Below are positions 17,314 through 26,116 of a DNA stretch of 48,725 nt, piece by piece (the first letter of the stretch is position 1; each line of letters opens with the position of its first letter). The position numbers and the translations under genes were made by a program. A model generated the notes under the pieces. It was not told the origin of the DNA, did not search any database, and saw nothing but the letters and a program-made list of their open reading frames with translations. Location of the stretch: assembly GCA_029012365.1 (NCBI GenBank), contig JAQXLY010000059.1, positions 1 through 48,725 of the forward strand, in the 5' to 3' direction. Origin of the DNA: Lachnospiraceae bacterium. Lineage in GTDB: Bacteria > Bacillota > Clostridia > Lachnospirales > Lachnospiraceae.

Positions 17314-17331
17314 TTGGATGTGTTATTATGA
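17314..17331 (+). other. Five-codon minigene in front of the LysM-GH18 gene
   Basis: TTG-GAT-GTG-TTA-TTA-TGA is preceded by AAGGAG (17301-17306) at 7 nt. Its TGA overlaps the ATG of the next gene (ATGA). The main gene has no ribosome site at normal distance, so translation may be coupled through this minigene. Short enough to be chance. Confidence 0.35.
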
Positions 17332-18617
17332 TTATCTATGTGGTGCGACCCGGAGATACCATACAGGGGATTGCTGCTTCTACGGGGAGCAGCGTGGAGC
17401 GTATTTTGCAGGATAATGCTTTGACAGAGGAAAGCGTTTTGGTGCCGGGACAGGCGATTGTAGTATTACAACCGAATGTTACCCATACGGTAGCAGAGGG
17501 GGAAACTTTTTTAGGCATAGCCGAACAGTACGGTATCAGTCCGAAACAGCTTCTTGCCAACAATCCGTCGCTAAATGGGAGGGAGATACTTTATCCGGGG
17601 GAAACCGTGGTCATTGATTATGTAACGAATATGGAGCGTCGGGAGCTGGCGGTAAACGGGTATGCGTATCCGTATATCGACCGGGATATTTTACGCAAAA
17701 CCTTACCATATTTAACGTTTCTGACTTTGTTTACTTACGGGTTTACGGAAAACGGAGACTTAATCGGAATTGATGATGAAGAAGTGATTCAGATTGCAAA
17801 AGAGTATCAGGTAGCACCGCTTATGCTGTTATCCACCCTGACTGCCGACGGTACATTCAGCAACGAGCTTGCCAGTCATATTTTTGCGGATGCAGAGGCA
17901 AGAAATCATCTGTTTGACGAGATTCTGGATAATCTGCGGACGAAAGGTTACTATGGACTGGACGTGGATTTTGAGTTTGTTCTGCCGGAGGATAAGGAAA
18001 ACTACGTACAGTTTTTAACGGAACTAAAAGCAAGACTGGAGCCGGAGGGGTATCCGCTCATTGTGGCATTGGCACCGAAAACATCCGGAGAGCAAAAAGG
18101 TCTCTTGTACGAGTCGCATGATTATCCCGCAATCGGCGCGGTGGCGGATTCGGTGCTTATTATGACGTACGAATGGGGCTATACGTACGGCCCGCCGATG
18201 GCTGTGGCACCGTTAAATAAAGTGCGCGAAGTGTTGGATTACGGTGTTTCTGTAATTCCGCGGGAAAAAATCTTACAGGGCATGCCGAACTATGGCTATG
18301 ACTGGACGTTGCCCTTTGTAAGAGGAGAATCCAAGGCTCGTTCTATCGGAAATGTCGAGGCAGTAGAAATTGCGGAGCGGTACAGGGCAACCATTCAGTT
18401 TGATGAGACAGCCGCAACGCCGTTCTTTTACTATACCGGGGAGGACGGAAGAGCCCATGTTGTCTGGTTTGAAGACGCGAGGAGTATTCAGGCAAAGCTC
18501 CTGTTAAATGAAAGCTATCCGTTACAGGGTGTCAGCTACTGGAATGTAATGCGGTATTTTCCGCAAAACTGGCTGGTGGTGAACCAGATGTTTGAGATAC
18601 GGAATGTGTATGAGTGA
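17328..18617 (+). CDS. sleL: LysM-GH18 spore cortex fragment-lytic enzyme (SleL/YaaH-like)
   Basis: Protein of 429 residues, the usual size of SleL/YaaH. Two LysM repeats (3-46, 51-97; YVVRPGDTIQGIAASTG and HTVAEGETFLGIAEQYG) are followed by a GH18 barrel from about 105. The catalytic DxxDxDxE-type motif reads GLDVDFE with Glu216. There is no signal peptide, as expected for a protein made in the mother cell or forespore. SleL-like enzymes act as N-acetylglucosaminidases on cortex fragments during germination. The nearest SD lies 21 nt before the ATG, see the minigene at 17314. It converges on a SleC-like gene. Confidence 0.85.
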   Translation: MIIYVVRPGDTIQGIAASTGSSVERILQDNALTEESVLVPGQAIVVLQPNVTHTVAEGETFLGIAEQYGISPKQLLANNPSLNGREILYPGETVVIDYVTNMERRELAVNGYAYPYIDRDILRKTLPYLTFLTLFTYGFTENGDLIGIDDEEVIQIAKEYQVAPLMLLSTLTADGTFSNELASHIFADAEARNHLFDEILDNLRTKGYYGLDVDFEFVLPEDKENYVQFLTELKARLEPEGYPLIVALAPKTSGEQKGLLYESHDYPAIGAVADSVLIMTYEWGYTYGPPMAVAPLNKVREVLDYGVSVIPREKILQGMPNYGYDWTLPFVRGESKARSIGNVEAVEIAERYRATIQFDETAATPFFYYTGEDGRAHVVWFEDARSIQAKLLLNESYPLQGVSYWNVMRYFPQNWLVVNQMFEIRNVYE

Positions 18618-18648
18618 TAGAATGACCTTTTAGAACAGAGGTGAGTAT

Positions 18649-18681
18649 GGGGCTGTCGCATGAAGGCTGTGCGAAAGCCCC
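18649..18681. terminator. Terminator between sleL-like and sleC-like genes
   Basis: GGGGCTGTCGCA and TGCGAAAGCCCC pair, a member of the same hairpin family as 3792. T-richness is limited on the plus strand. It serves convergent genes. Confidence 0.7.
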
Positions 18682-18696
18682 GTTGCTTCTGGTTTA

Positions 18697-20151
18697 TTAT
18701 CTTGTATATTCCGCGATTCTTGTTACCGCTACGTATATTTCGGAGATTTTATACCATGTCGAAAAGTCTACAATACCGGTCGGTGTTAAATTAAACAGTT
18801 CCTGAAAAGCACGTACTGCTTCGGCAGTACGCGGACCGAAGATGCCGTCGGTGGAAATGTTTGGGACAGTATAGTATACGTCCGCAATAGCGTTTAGCTG
18901 CTCCTGCATCTGACGAACCGCTTCTCCTCTGGAGCCTTCGGACAGTGCTTCGCCCGGAAAGGAGCTCGGCACGCCGGAAATTTCTTCGGTTGTGTTGATA
19001 TAAATTGTATCGCCGTAATAATTCCGCAGAATCTCAATGGCACTATATCCTTCATCACCCAGTGCCTTACTCCCCCATTGGGACATTAGTCCCGGACAGG
19101 TGGTTCTCTTGCCGTCACAGTACTGGGTCAGAATCGGCTGGCGGACATTCGGACGCGACAGGAAGTTGTTAAAAATGTTGTCTACGGCGGTATTAATGGT
19201 ATCAAAAATATTACGCTCCGGAATCCATTTGTGGTCGTAAGCGGTGGAGGAGGTAATGGTAAAATTATAACCGCGGTTACGGTACCATTCGGTATAAACA
19301 CGGTTTAAGGTAAAGGACTGGATGGCAAGAATATTGGCATAGATGGTAGATTCCGGCCACGTAGCGTAGATTTCACTGGAAGCTACATTTTTAATATAAT
19401 CACGGTAACGTACATAGTAGTTTTGGGCGGAGGTATTAGTCGGTGCACCGTCATGGACTACAATAAATTCGGGGATAACAACCTGTGACAATACGATTTC
19501 ACCGCTTCCGGCAATTTCCTTTATTTCATCTTCGATAATTTTAGGCGGATATATGCCGTACAGGGTGTGGTCGGGAATTACAAAGGTCTCCGCTGTCTGT
19601 TGTTCTGCCTGCCGCAGTGGCAGCATCTGCACATTCTGTAGCGCAACCACATCGGGAAGCACCTCCGCCCCGACAATCTGCACCGGTTCAAAGCCTTCTG
19701 CGCGGATGGTAAAGTTGTATTCGGAGTAGGGCCTGGGACTGCCGAATTCTTCACTGTAAGAACGCGGCGGAGCCGGTAATTCAATGACATCGGTCTGGCC
19801 GGTGGCAGTAGTATGAATTTCATCAATCAGTGTAGTTGTGTTTCCGACGGTTTCGGAAATCTGTATGCTTGCCTCCGAAATCGGAAAATTGTTAGCAATA
19901 TTGCCCACGGAGATACGCAGACCGCCAAAGTCTGCAACCGACACGTCCGCAGGATAGCGGGGAGATACCGGAGATGTGTTCTCAGGTGAAGTCCGGTTTT
20001 CCGGAAAAACTTCGGTTTGCTCCGGGATTATGTTCTGGACAGGAGTTGTCCGGAATTCTGAAGGCATATCTGCCTTTGATGTAGCCAAAGACTGCGGAGA
20101 AACGGCAGGCTTTGGCGGTTCGTTTACTTGAAATGAACGGTAGAAAGGCAT
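18697..20151 (-). CDS. sleC: SleC-like spore cortex-lytic enzyme (SpoIID-type domain plus peptidoglycan-binding domain)
   Basis: Protein of 484 residues. A proline-rich N-terminus leads to a beta-sandwich region (about 75-190, GLRISVGN... to ALQNVQMLP). The central part is SpoIID/LytB-like (about 245-395), with QSFTLNRVYTEWYRNRGYNF and the hallmark MSQWGSKALGDEGYSA. The C-terminal PG_binding_1 domain reads GSRGEAVRQMQEQLN and TDGIFGPRTAEAVRAFQ. This order matches SleC, the germination lytic transglycosylase of Clostridia; no clear signal peptide is visible. The start at 20151 follows AAAGGA; longer in-frame starts reach 20283 but look non-native. Its pairing with a SleL-like gene strengthens the call. 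Confidence 0.75.
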   Translation of the reverse strand: MPFYRSFQVNEPPKPAVSPQSLATSKADMPSEFRTTPVQNIIPEQTEVFPENRTSPENTSPVSPRYPADVSVADFGGLRISVGNIANNFPISEASIQISETVGNTTTLIDEIHTTATGQTDVIELPAPPRSYSEEFGSPRPYSEYNFTIRAEGFEPVQIVGAEVLPDVVALQNVQMLPLRQAEQQTAETFVIPDHTLYGIYPPKIIEDEIKEIAGSGEIVLSQVVIPEFIVVHDGAPTNTSAQNYYVRYRDYIKNVASSEIYATWPESTIYANILAIQSFTLNRVYTEWYRNRGYNFTITSSTAYDHKWIPERNIFDTINTAVDNIFNNFLSRPNVRQPILTQYCDGKRTTCPGLMSQWGSKALGDEGYSAIEILRNYYGDTIYINTTEEISGVPSSFPGEALSEGSRGEAVRQMQEQLNAIADVYYTVPNISTDGIFGPRTAEAVRAFQELFNLTPTGIVDFSTWYKISEIYVAVTRIAEYTR

Positions 20152-20365
20152 AGGTAAGTCCTTTTTGTGAAATTTAGTATAAGATATGCGGAAAATAGAA
20201 AAATGAGAATGGAAAGGAACATTACCGGTGAAAATTTTACAGGGAGAATCAGTGAAACTCAAACTCAAAGCTTGCCTTATCACTTTTGTTTTTGTTTAGT
20301 ATTTCTTGTTTTGGAACGGATATACCGGAAACGAAGGTGTACCTGCATGAGAAAAGGAAAAAAAC

Positions 20366-20391
20366 GGAACCGTTTCTGCGAAACATTCGTC
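20366..20391 (+). promoter_or_regulatory. Candidate ECF-sigma promoter of the beta-propeller lipoprotein gene
   Basis: GGAAC (20366-20370) and CGTC (20388-20391) are 17 nt apart (16 after GGAACC). This resembles ECF-type promoters. It would start transcription about 40 nt before the gene. No better sigma-A promoter was seen in the gap. Speculative. Confidence 0.4.
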
Positions 20392-20438
20392 TAATAGATA
20401 GAAAGTAATACAGAAGAAATTGGAAAGGGGAGATTATA

Positions 20439-22850
20439 TTGAGATTATGTATCAAAAGAGGATTTGCGATAGGTTTAGTGACGGTACTTGTTACCGGTTT
20501 GTTTGCCGGGTGCAGCGGTAGCAGCAACAGGCTTGTTATTCCGACACCGACACCGCGGGTCGAGAAGAATAAGGATGATAAGGAAACATCAGGAAGTCCG
20601 ATAGAGATTACGGGGAACATGACGGAAGGGAGAGGTACAGCTGCGTTGCTTAAGGCTGCCGGTTCTTATGAGGCGGTTTATGCGGCGCTAAAGCAGGTAC
20701 AGGAGTCGGAGTATTACCGGAACGGTCTTTATTATACAGACGGAATGGTCTGGGTGGAGGATGCATTGGATTTTGACATTAATAAGGGGTTTGACGCGAC
20801 CGGGACGGCAGAACCGGATAATTCCGGTAAGGGAGAAGACGCGACCGGCAGCCTTTCTTTTTCTGAGACAAATGTTCAGGTGGAAGGCATTGATGAGGGC
20901 GATATCATTAAGACGGACGGGAAATATTTTTATATTCTTGATATGAATCGCAACACAATTCATATTGTAAGTGTAAAGGGCGGAGAGATGGAGCTTATTG
21001 CTGATATCCCGGTATCCGATGAGATAAACGAAAATGAATCCGGAAGAGAAATGTATTTGTCCGGGGAGCGTCTTGTACTTCTTGTCAGTGGTTTCCGCAC
21101 GGAAGGGGCAAAAGAGGAAAAGCTTCTGAACAGCGGAGAATATGAGATTTTTCCATATAACAGGGAACGTGCCGTGACGAAGGTGTTTACCTATGATATC
21201 TCCGATAAATCCGCACCGAAACTGATTTCTTCTCTGGAGCAGGACGGACGAATGATTACCTCCCGTTGTACGGACGGAAAGGTATATGTACTCTCGTCTT
21301 ACGGAAACTATTATGACTGGTATTACATTTTAGATGAGGCAGAAAATGCGAAAAAGGACTATGAACGCTATATTCCTATGGTCGGGGGAAAACGGATTGC
21401 ACCGGATTGTATTTATATCAGTGAGGAGCCGGTGTCGGAACAGTTTCTTGTGATTTCTGCAATGTCACCGGAACAGCCACATAACTATCTGGATGTGAAG
21501 GCAATGCTGGCGGACGGAGATGAGTGTTATGTCAGCAACAAATATATCTATGTGGGAAGCAGTCGCTGGCAGAATACCGAGATTCCATATGACCGTACGG
21601 AATTATATCGCTTTTCTTATGCAGATGGTATGATTACACCTGCGGGACAGGTGACAGTAAGGGGTACGTTAGATGACCAGTTCTCCATGGATGAATATCG
21701 GGGACACTTACGGGTTGTAACGACTGTAGATGAATATGAATATAAGACCGAAGACTTACTGAAGAAGAGAACGGGTTTTGTTTCAAGCGAAAGAAGTAAT
21801 GCACTATATATTTACGACGAAAACCTACAGTTAACGGGCAGTATTGAAAGGCTTGCACCGGATGAGCAGATTAAGTCGGCAAGACTGATGGGCAATGTGG
21901 GCTACTTTGTTACCTTCCGTCAGACAGACCCGCTGTTTTCCGTGGATTTGAGTGACCCGGCAAATCCGAAGGTGCTCGGCGAGTTAAAGATACCGGGATT
22001 TTCCGCGTATCTGCATCCGTATGGTGAGAATCTGCTTCTTGGTATCGGGTATGATGCGGATGAGGATACCGGTTGGACCGAGTGTGTGAAGCTTTCCATG
22101 TTTGATGTGTCTGATCCGTCAAATGTAAGAGAAGTGCATAAACATAGTCTGCCTGATTTTACGTATACCGGAGTTGAAGCAAACCACAAAGCTGCATTGA
22201 TTGATGAGGAAAGGGGACTTATCGGATTTCCTGCAAGAGGGTTTACAGATAATGGAGAATACAGTGTGTATCAGGTATTCGGCTATGATGAGGAAAACGG
22301 CTTTTATCAGAAATTTTCCGAGGGTTATGACATGGACTGGGACAGTGAGTTATATGAGTTTAAATACGAGCTCTTTTTCTCCGATTGCCGGGGTGCCTAT
22401 ATCGGGGATACATTTTATATGATAAATCCGTCTTATGAGATAAAGGCTTATGACATGAAAAATTGGGAGAACATCGGCAGAATCGGTCTTGTCAAGGAAG
22501 TTGAGGAGCGTCAGGAGATGTTGGACAAAATTAAGGAAAAGAATGCGGTTCCTGTCGTGATAGAACTGGAAGAAAATCCGAGCACCGGGTATACATGGAC
22601 GGTTACTACGGAGGGGAGTGCGGTGACTCTTTCCAAAATAGAAAATATTGTGGAAGAGGGAAAGAAACAGCTTCCCGGTGCTCCGATTACACAGCGGTAT
22701 ACCTTTACAGTGAATGATATCGGCACTACAACAGTTACCTTTGAATATGCAAGAGCGTGGGAGAGTGAAAAGCCGCTTAGAAGGATTGTATACGTGATTT
22801 GCGTAGATGAGAGCCTGGAGGCAACCATTGTGTCGGTAACGGAGGAGTAA
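20439..22850 (+). CDS. Beta-propeller lipoprotein with C-terminal chagasin-like protease inhibitor domain
   Basis: Surface lipoprotein of 803 residues. The signal peptide ends in lipobox LFAGC (Cys25). The main part (about 130-690) matches the 'secreted protein with C-terminal beta-propeller' family: VQVEGIDEGDIIKTDGKYFYIL is its characteristic entry, followed by blades such as YVGSSRWQNTEIP and NVGYFVTFRQTDPLFSVDLS. The last 100 residues look like chagasin (inhibitor family I42): NPSTGYTW near 713 and a late RAWE in place of the usual RPW(E). The start is a TTG with GGAAAGGGG 8 nt upstream. It may protect against cysteine proteases while binding a partner; function of the propeller is unknown. 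Confidence 0.85.
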   Translation: MRLCIKRGFAIGLVTVLVTGLFAGCSGSSNRLVIPTPTPRVEKNKDDKETSGSPIEITGNMTEGRGTAALLKAAGSYEAVYAALKQVQESEYYRNGLYYTDGMVWVEDALDFDINKGFDATGTAEPDNSGKGEDATGSLSFSETNVQVEGIDEGDIIKTDGKYFYILDMNRNTIHIVSVKGGEMELIADIPVSDEINENESGREMYLSGERLVLLVSGFRTEGAKEEKLLNSGEYEIFPYNRERAVTKVFTYDISDKSAPKLISSLEQDGRMITSRCTDGKVYVLSSYGNYYDWYYILDEAENAKKDYERYIPMVGGKRIAPDCIYISEEPVSEQFLVISAMSPEQPHNYLDVKAMLADGDECYVSNKYIYVGSSRWQNTEIPYDRTELYRFSYADGMITPAGQVTVRGTLDDQFSMDEYRGHLRVVTTVDEYEYKTEDLLKKRTGFVSSERSNALYIYDENLQLTGSIERLAPDEQIKSARLMGNVGYFVTFRQTDPLFSVDLSDPANPKVLGELKIPGFSAYLHPYGENLLLGIGYDADEDTGWTECVKLSMFDVSDPSNVREVHKHSLPDFTYTGVEANHKAALIDEERGLIGFPARGFTDNGEYSVYQVFGYDEENGFYQKFSEGYDMDWDSELYEFKYELFFSDCRGAYIGDTFYMINPSYEIKAYDMKNWENIGRIGLVKEVEERQEMLDKIKEKNAVPVVIELEENPSTGYTWTVTTEGSAVTLSKIENIVEEGKKQLPGAPITQRYTFTVNDIGTTTVTFEYARAWESEKPLRRIVYVICVDESLEATIVSVTEE

Positions 22851-22872
22851 GTTTTGTGAGGAGGAAATCTGT

Positions 22873-22932
22873 ATGAAAAGGATATTAACTGCTAAAAGTA
22901 TTGCAATAGGGTATGAGTTTTTTTATGAGTAA
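22873..22932 (+). CDS. Possible 19-residue peptide
   Basis: ATG with AGGAGG (22859-22864) 8 nt upstream opens a frame of 19 codons, MKRILTAKSIAIG..., with a basic start and a hydrophobic middle. It begins 22 nt after the beta-propeller gene, before its terminator, so it would be on the same transcript. It may be the stump of a lost gene or simply chance; the strong ribosome site is the only argument. Confidence 0.3.
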   Translation: MKRILTAKSIAIGYEFFYE

Positions 22933-22982
22933 AACGAGAGCCACAGATTCCGTTTTTGATGGAGAACAGGCATGCCTATAGG

Positions 22983-23036
22983 AGAAAGGCTATTCTTATG
23001 GAAACGAAAGAAGTTTTCATAAGAATAACCTTTTCT
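22983..23036. terminator. Long bidirectional terminator
   Basis: AAAGGCTATTCTTATGGAAAC pairs with GTTTTCATAAGAATAACCTTTT in a stem of about 20 bp with two imperfect positions, flanked by T-rich sequence. It separates the beta-propeller gene from argH. Confidence 0.88.
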
Positions 23037-23068
23037 AATACGTGTCTGTGTTGTGGAATGCCAAAGCT

Positions 23069-24445
23069 TTATTTTTCGCCTAAATATATTTCATTTCTTC
23101 GAATGACTTCCTCCATCACGGCCGGTCCCGGAGCACCGAGGGTATTTCTCTTGGTGACACAGGTTTCCATACGGATAGCATCGAAAATGTCTGCTTCGAA
23201 TACCGGGCTGATAGCCTTGTATTCGTCTAAGGTCATATCGTCAAGTGCAATTCCCTTCTGTTCGCAGAAAAGCACAAGCTGGCCTACAATGCCATGCGCG
23301 TCACGGAACGGTACGCCGTGATTTACAAGATAGTCTGCCGCGTCGGTTGCGTTGGTAAAACCGTTCTTTGCGCTTGCTTCCATAACAGAGGCATTGACGG
23401 TCATCGTGGAAATCATACCGGTGAAGAGCGCAAGACAACCCTTTACGGTGTCTATGGCATCAAAGGTCAGCTCCTTGTCTTCCTGCATATCCTTATTGTA
23501 AGCAAGCGGAAGTCCCTTCATGGTGGTCAGAATGGATACAAGGGCACCGTAGACACGACCGGTCTTTCCACGGACAAGCTCTGCGATATCCGGGTTCTTT
23601 TTCTGCGGCATAATGCTGCTGCCGGTGGAGTAGGCATCATCTAAGGTGATAAAACGGTACTCGTTGGAGTTCCAGAGAATGATTTCTTCACAGAAACGGC
23701 TTAAATGCATCATAATTGTTGAGAAGGCACTAAGCAGCTCGATTAAATAGTCGCGGTCCGATACAGAATCCATGCTGTTTAAGGTGGCCCCGGTAAAGTC
23801 TAAAAGGGACGCGGTGTATTCACGGTCAAGCGGGTAGGTGGTACCGGCAAGGGCACCTGCGCCGAGCGGACAGTAGTTCAGGCGTGACTTTGTGTCTGCA
23901 AGACGGGAACGGTCTCTCTTAAACATTTCAAAATAAGCACCGACATGATGGGCAAGGGTAACAGGCTGTGCCTTCTGAAGGTGGGTAAAGCCCGGCATAT
24001 AGGTAGTTACATTTTCCTTCATCAGACGATGAAGCTCTTTTAACAGGGAAAAAAGAAGCTCGTCCACAGCGCCAATTTCGTCGCGGATGTAAAGCTTCAT
24101 ATCAAGAGCAACCTGATCGTTACGGCTGCGTCCGGTGTGAAGCTTCTTACCTACATCACCGACACGGGCAATGAGATTTGCCTCCACAAAGCTGTGAATG
24201 TCTTCTTCGGTACCGTCAATGACGAGAGTCCCGTTTTCAATATCCTTTTCAATTCCGGTCAGACCGGCAATAATCGTATCTCTTTCCGCATTGGTTAAAA
24301 TGCCCTGCTTCGTAAGCATGGTGACGTGTGCGATGCTCCCGCGGATATCCTGATGATAAAATTTCTGGTCAAAACCGATGGATGCGTTAAAATTATGTAC
24401 TAACTGGTTCGTTTCCTTTGTAAAACGACCGCCCCAAAGTTTCAT
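23069..24445 (-). CDS. argH: Argininosuccinate lyase
   Basis: Last enzyme of arginine synthesis, splitting argininosuccinate into arginine and fumarate; 458 residues, cytosolic. MKLWGGRFTKETNQLVHNFNAS is the standard start, and the fumarase/aspartase-superfamily signature GSSIMPQKKNPD is present, as are HTGRSRNDQVALD and TYMPGFTHLQKAQPVT. The start at 24445 has AAAGGAGA upstream; the longer in-frame start at 24547 adds a non-homologous hydrophobic tail. argG is not adjacent. Confidence 0.97.
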   Translation of the reverse strand: MKLWGGRFTKETNQLVHNFNASIGFDQKFYHQDIRGSIAHVTMLTKQGILTNAERDTIIAGLTGIEKDIENGTLVIDGTEEDIHSFVEANLIARVGDVGKKLHTGRSRNDQVALDMKLYIRDEIGAVDELLFSLLKELHRLMKENVTTYMPGFTHLQKAQPVTLAHHVGAYFEMFKRDRSRLADTKSRLNYCPLGAGALAGTTYPLDREYTASLLDFTGATLNSMDSVSDRDYLIELLSAFSTIMMHLSRFCEEIILWNSNEYRFITLDDAYSTGSSIMPQKKNPDIAELVRGKTGRVYGALVSILTTMKGLPLAYNKDMQEDKELTFDAIDTVKGCLALFTGMISTMTVNASVMEASAKNGFTNATDAADYLVNHGVPFRDAHGIVGQLVLFCEQKGIALDDMTLDEYKAISPVFEADIFDAIRMETCVTKRNTLGAPGPAVMEEVIRRNEIYLGEK

Positions 24446-24540
24446 GGTGGTATCTCCTTTCAAAGCGTTTCTACTGTGCGTAATCGTAACATAAAATGAG
24501 GGGATTGTCCAGTAGAAAACAAAAACAGAAGCCGCAAATC

Positions 24541-24569
24541 TTGACATTTTACCGGAACAATGCTACTCT
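24541..24569 (+). promoter_or_regulatory. Promoter of lysA
   Basis: TTGACA (24541-24546), 17-nt spacer, and TACTCT (24564-24569) preceded by TGC, an extended -10. The -10 is poor. Confidence 0.5.
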
Positions 24570-24620
24570 GGTCTGGTTGATGGCGTTACAGATAAATATT
24601 GATAGAAGAGGAAAAAACAA

Positions 24621-25925
24621 ATGAGTGAATTTGTATCTAAAAATCTCGCAGTAAATGAAAAGGGGCATTTGACCATCGGCGGTATGGATACGGTGGAACT
24701 GGCAAAGGAGTACGGCACACCGTTATATGTGATGGACGAGGATTTAATCAGAGAGCATTGCAGAAGCTTTCGCCGGTCCATGGAGAAGTATTACGACGGT
24801 GCAGGTCTGGTTTGTTATGCCAGCAAGGCATTTTGTTGTAAGGAGATGTGCAGAATCGCAAAGGAAGAGGGCATCGGTCTGGATGTAGTGTCAGCGGGAG
24901 AACTCTATACCGCAGCCGGTGTTGATTTCCCGATGGACAAGGTATGCTACCACGGGAATAACAAGACAGATTTTGAGCTCTGCATGGCTCTTAAGTATAA
25001 GGTAGGCAGAATTATCGTTGATAATATTTTTGAGTTAGAACGTTTAAATGAGCTGGCAGCAGAAGCAGGGGTAAAGGCGAGGATTATGTACCGGATTAAG
25101 CCGGGAATCGATGCGCATACGCATGATTTTGTAAAGACAGGGCAAATTGACAGTAAGTTCGGATTCGCTTTGGAAACCGGTGAAGCCTTTGAAGCGGTAA
25201 AGCGTGCTCTTTCTATGGAGCATATAGAATTTGTCGGTGTGCATTGTCACATCGGAAGTCAGATTTTTGATATCGCTCCGTTTGCAGAGGCAGCGGAAGT
25301 GATGCTTTGCTTTATTGAAAAGATAAAAAAGGAATTGAATTATGAAATTCGGGAATTGAATCTCGGCGGCGGGTTCGGCATCAAGTATACCGAAGAAGAT
25401 ACTCCGGTACCGTATGAGAATTATATGGAGCACGTATCAAAGCGTGTGAAGGAGCTTTGTAAGGAAAAGGGGATAAAGCAGCCCTTTATTCTGATTGAGC
25501 CGGGACGTTCCATAGTTGCTCCTGCCGGAATTACGCTATATACGGTTGGCGGTATCAAGGAGATTCCGAATATTCGTACCTATGTTTCGATTGATGGCGG
25601 TATGGGAGATAATCCGAGGTATGCGCTTTATAAATCTGCTTACGATTTTGTTGCCGCAAATAAAGCCGACAGAGATAAGGATTCTGTTGTAACGATTGCC
25701 GGAAGGTGCTGCGAAAGCGGAGATTTGCTTGGGGAAGGGGTATCGGTACAGACATTAGAACCGGGAGACACGTTAGCGGTACTTGCCACAGGTGCATACA
25801 ACTATTCCATGTCTTCAAACTATAATCGTGTTCCGAAGCCGCCGGTGCTGATGATAAGCGACAAAAAGGTAAAGATAGCGGTGAAACGTGAGACTCTGGA
25901 AGATATTATCCGGAATGATGAATGA
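24621..25925 (+). CDS. lysA: Diaminopimelate decarboxylase
   Basis: PLP enzyme of fold type III that makes lysine from meso-diaminopimelate, 434 residues. The PLP lysine is Lys69 in VCYASKAF. Other family features are FVGVHCHIGSQI, the phosphate-binding LNLGGGFG, EPGRSIVAPAG and GRCCESGD. The ATG follows AGAGGAAAAAACAA. Stands alone between divergent argH and ackA. Confidence 0.97.
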   Translation: MSEFVSKNLAVNEKGHLTIGGMDTVELAKEYGTPLYVMDEDLIREHCRSFRRSMEKYYDGAGLVCYASKAFCCKEMCRIAKEEGIGLDVVSAGELYTAAGVDFPMDKVCYHGNNKTDFELCMALKYKVGRIIVDNIFELERLNELAAEAGVKARIMYRIKPGIDAHTHDFVKTGQIDSKFGFALETGEAFEAVKRALSMEHIEFVGVHCHIGSQIFDIAPFAEAAEVMLCFIEKIKKELNYEIRELNLGGGFGIKYTEEDTPVPYENYMEHVSKRVKELCKEKGIKQPFILIEPGRSIVAPAGITLYTVGGIKEIPNIRTYVSIDGGMGDNPRYALYKSAYDFVAANKADRDKDSVVTIAGRCCESGDLLGEGVSVQTLEPGDTLAVLATGAYNYSMSSNYNRVPKPPVLMISDKKVKIAVKRETLEDIIRNDE

Positions 25926-25962
25926 AATAATGAATGATGATAAATGAAATTGAAAATAGGGC

Positions 25963-25991
25963 TTGTTTCCTAAGAAAAATAGGGGTATAAT
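25963..25991 (+). promoter_or_regulatory. Promoter of ackA
   Basis: TTGTTT (25963-25968), 17-nt spacer, TATAAT (25986-25991). It leaves a leader of about 120 nt with a CCATG/CATGG hairpin (26027-26042). Confidence 0.7.
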
Positions 25992-26116
25992 AAACTAAAC
26001 TGCCGACAATGAACGGAAGGGACTGCCATGTGTATGCATGGTGGTTCTTTTCTGCGTATGAGCTTTGCATACAAAGCCCGGTTATGTCTTCGGCAAAATC
26101 ACAGGAGGATAGAAAT

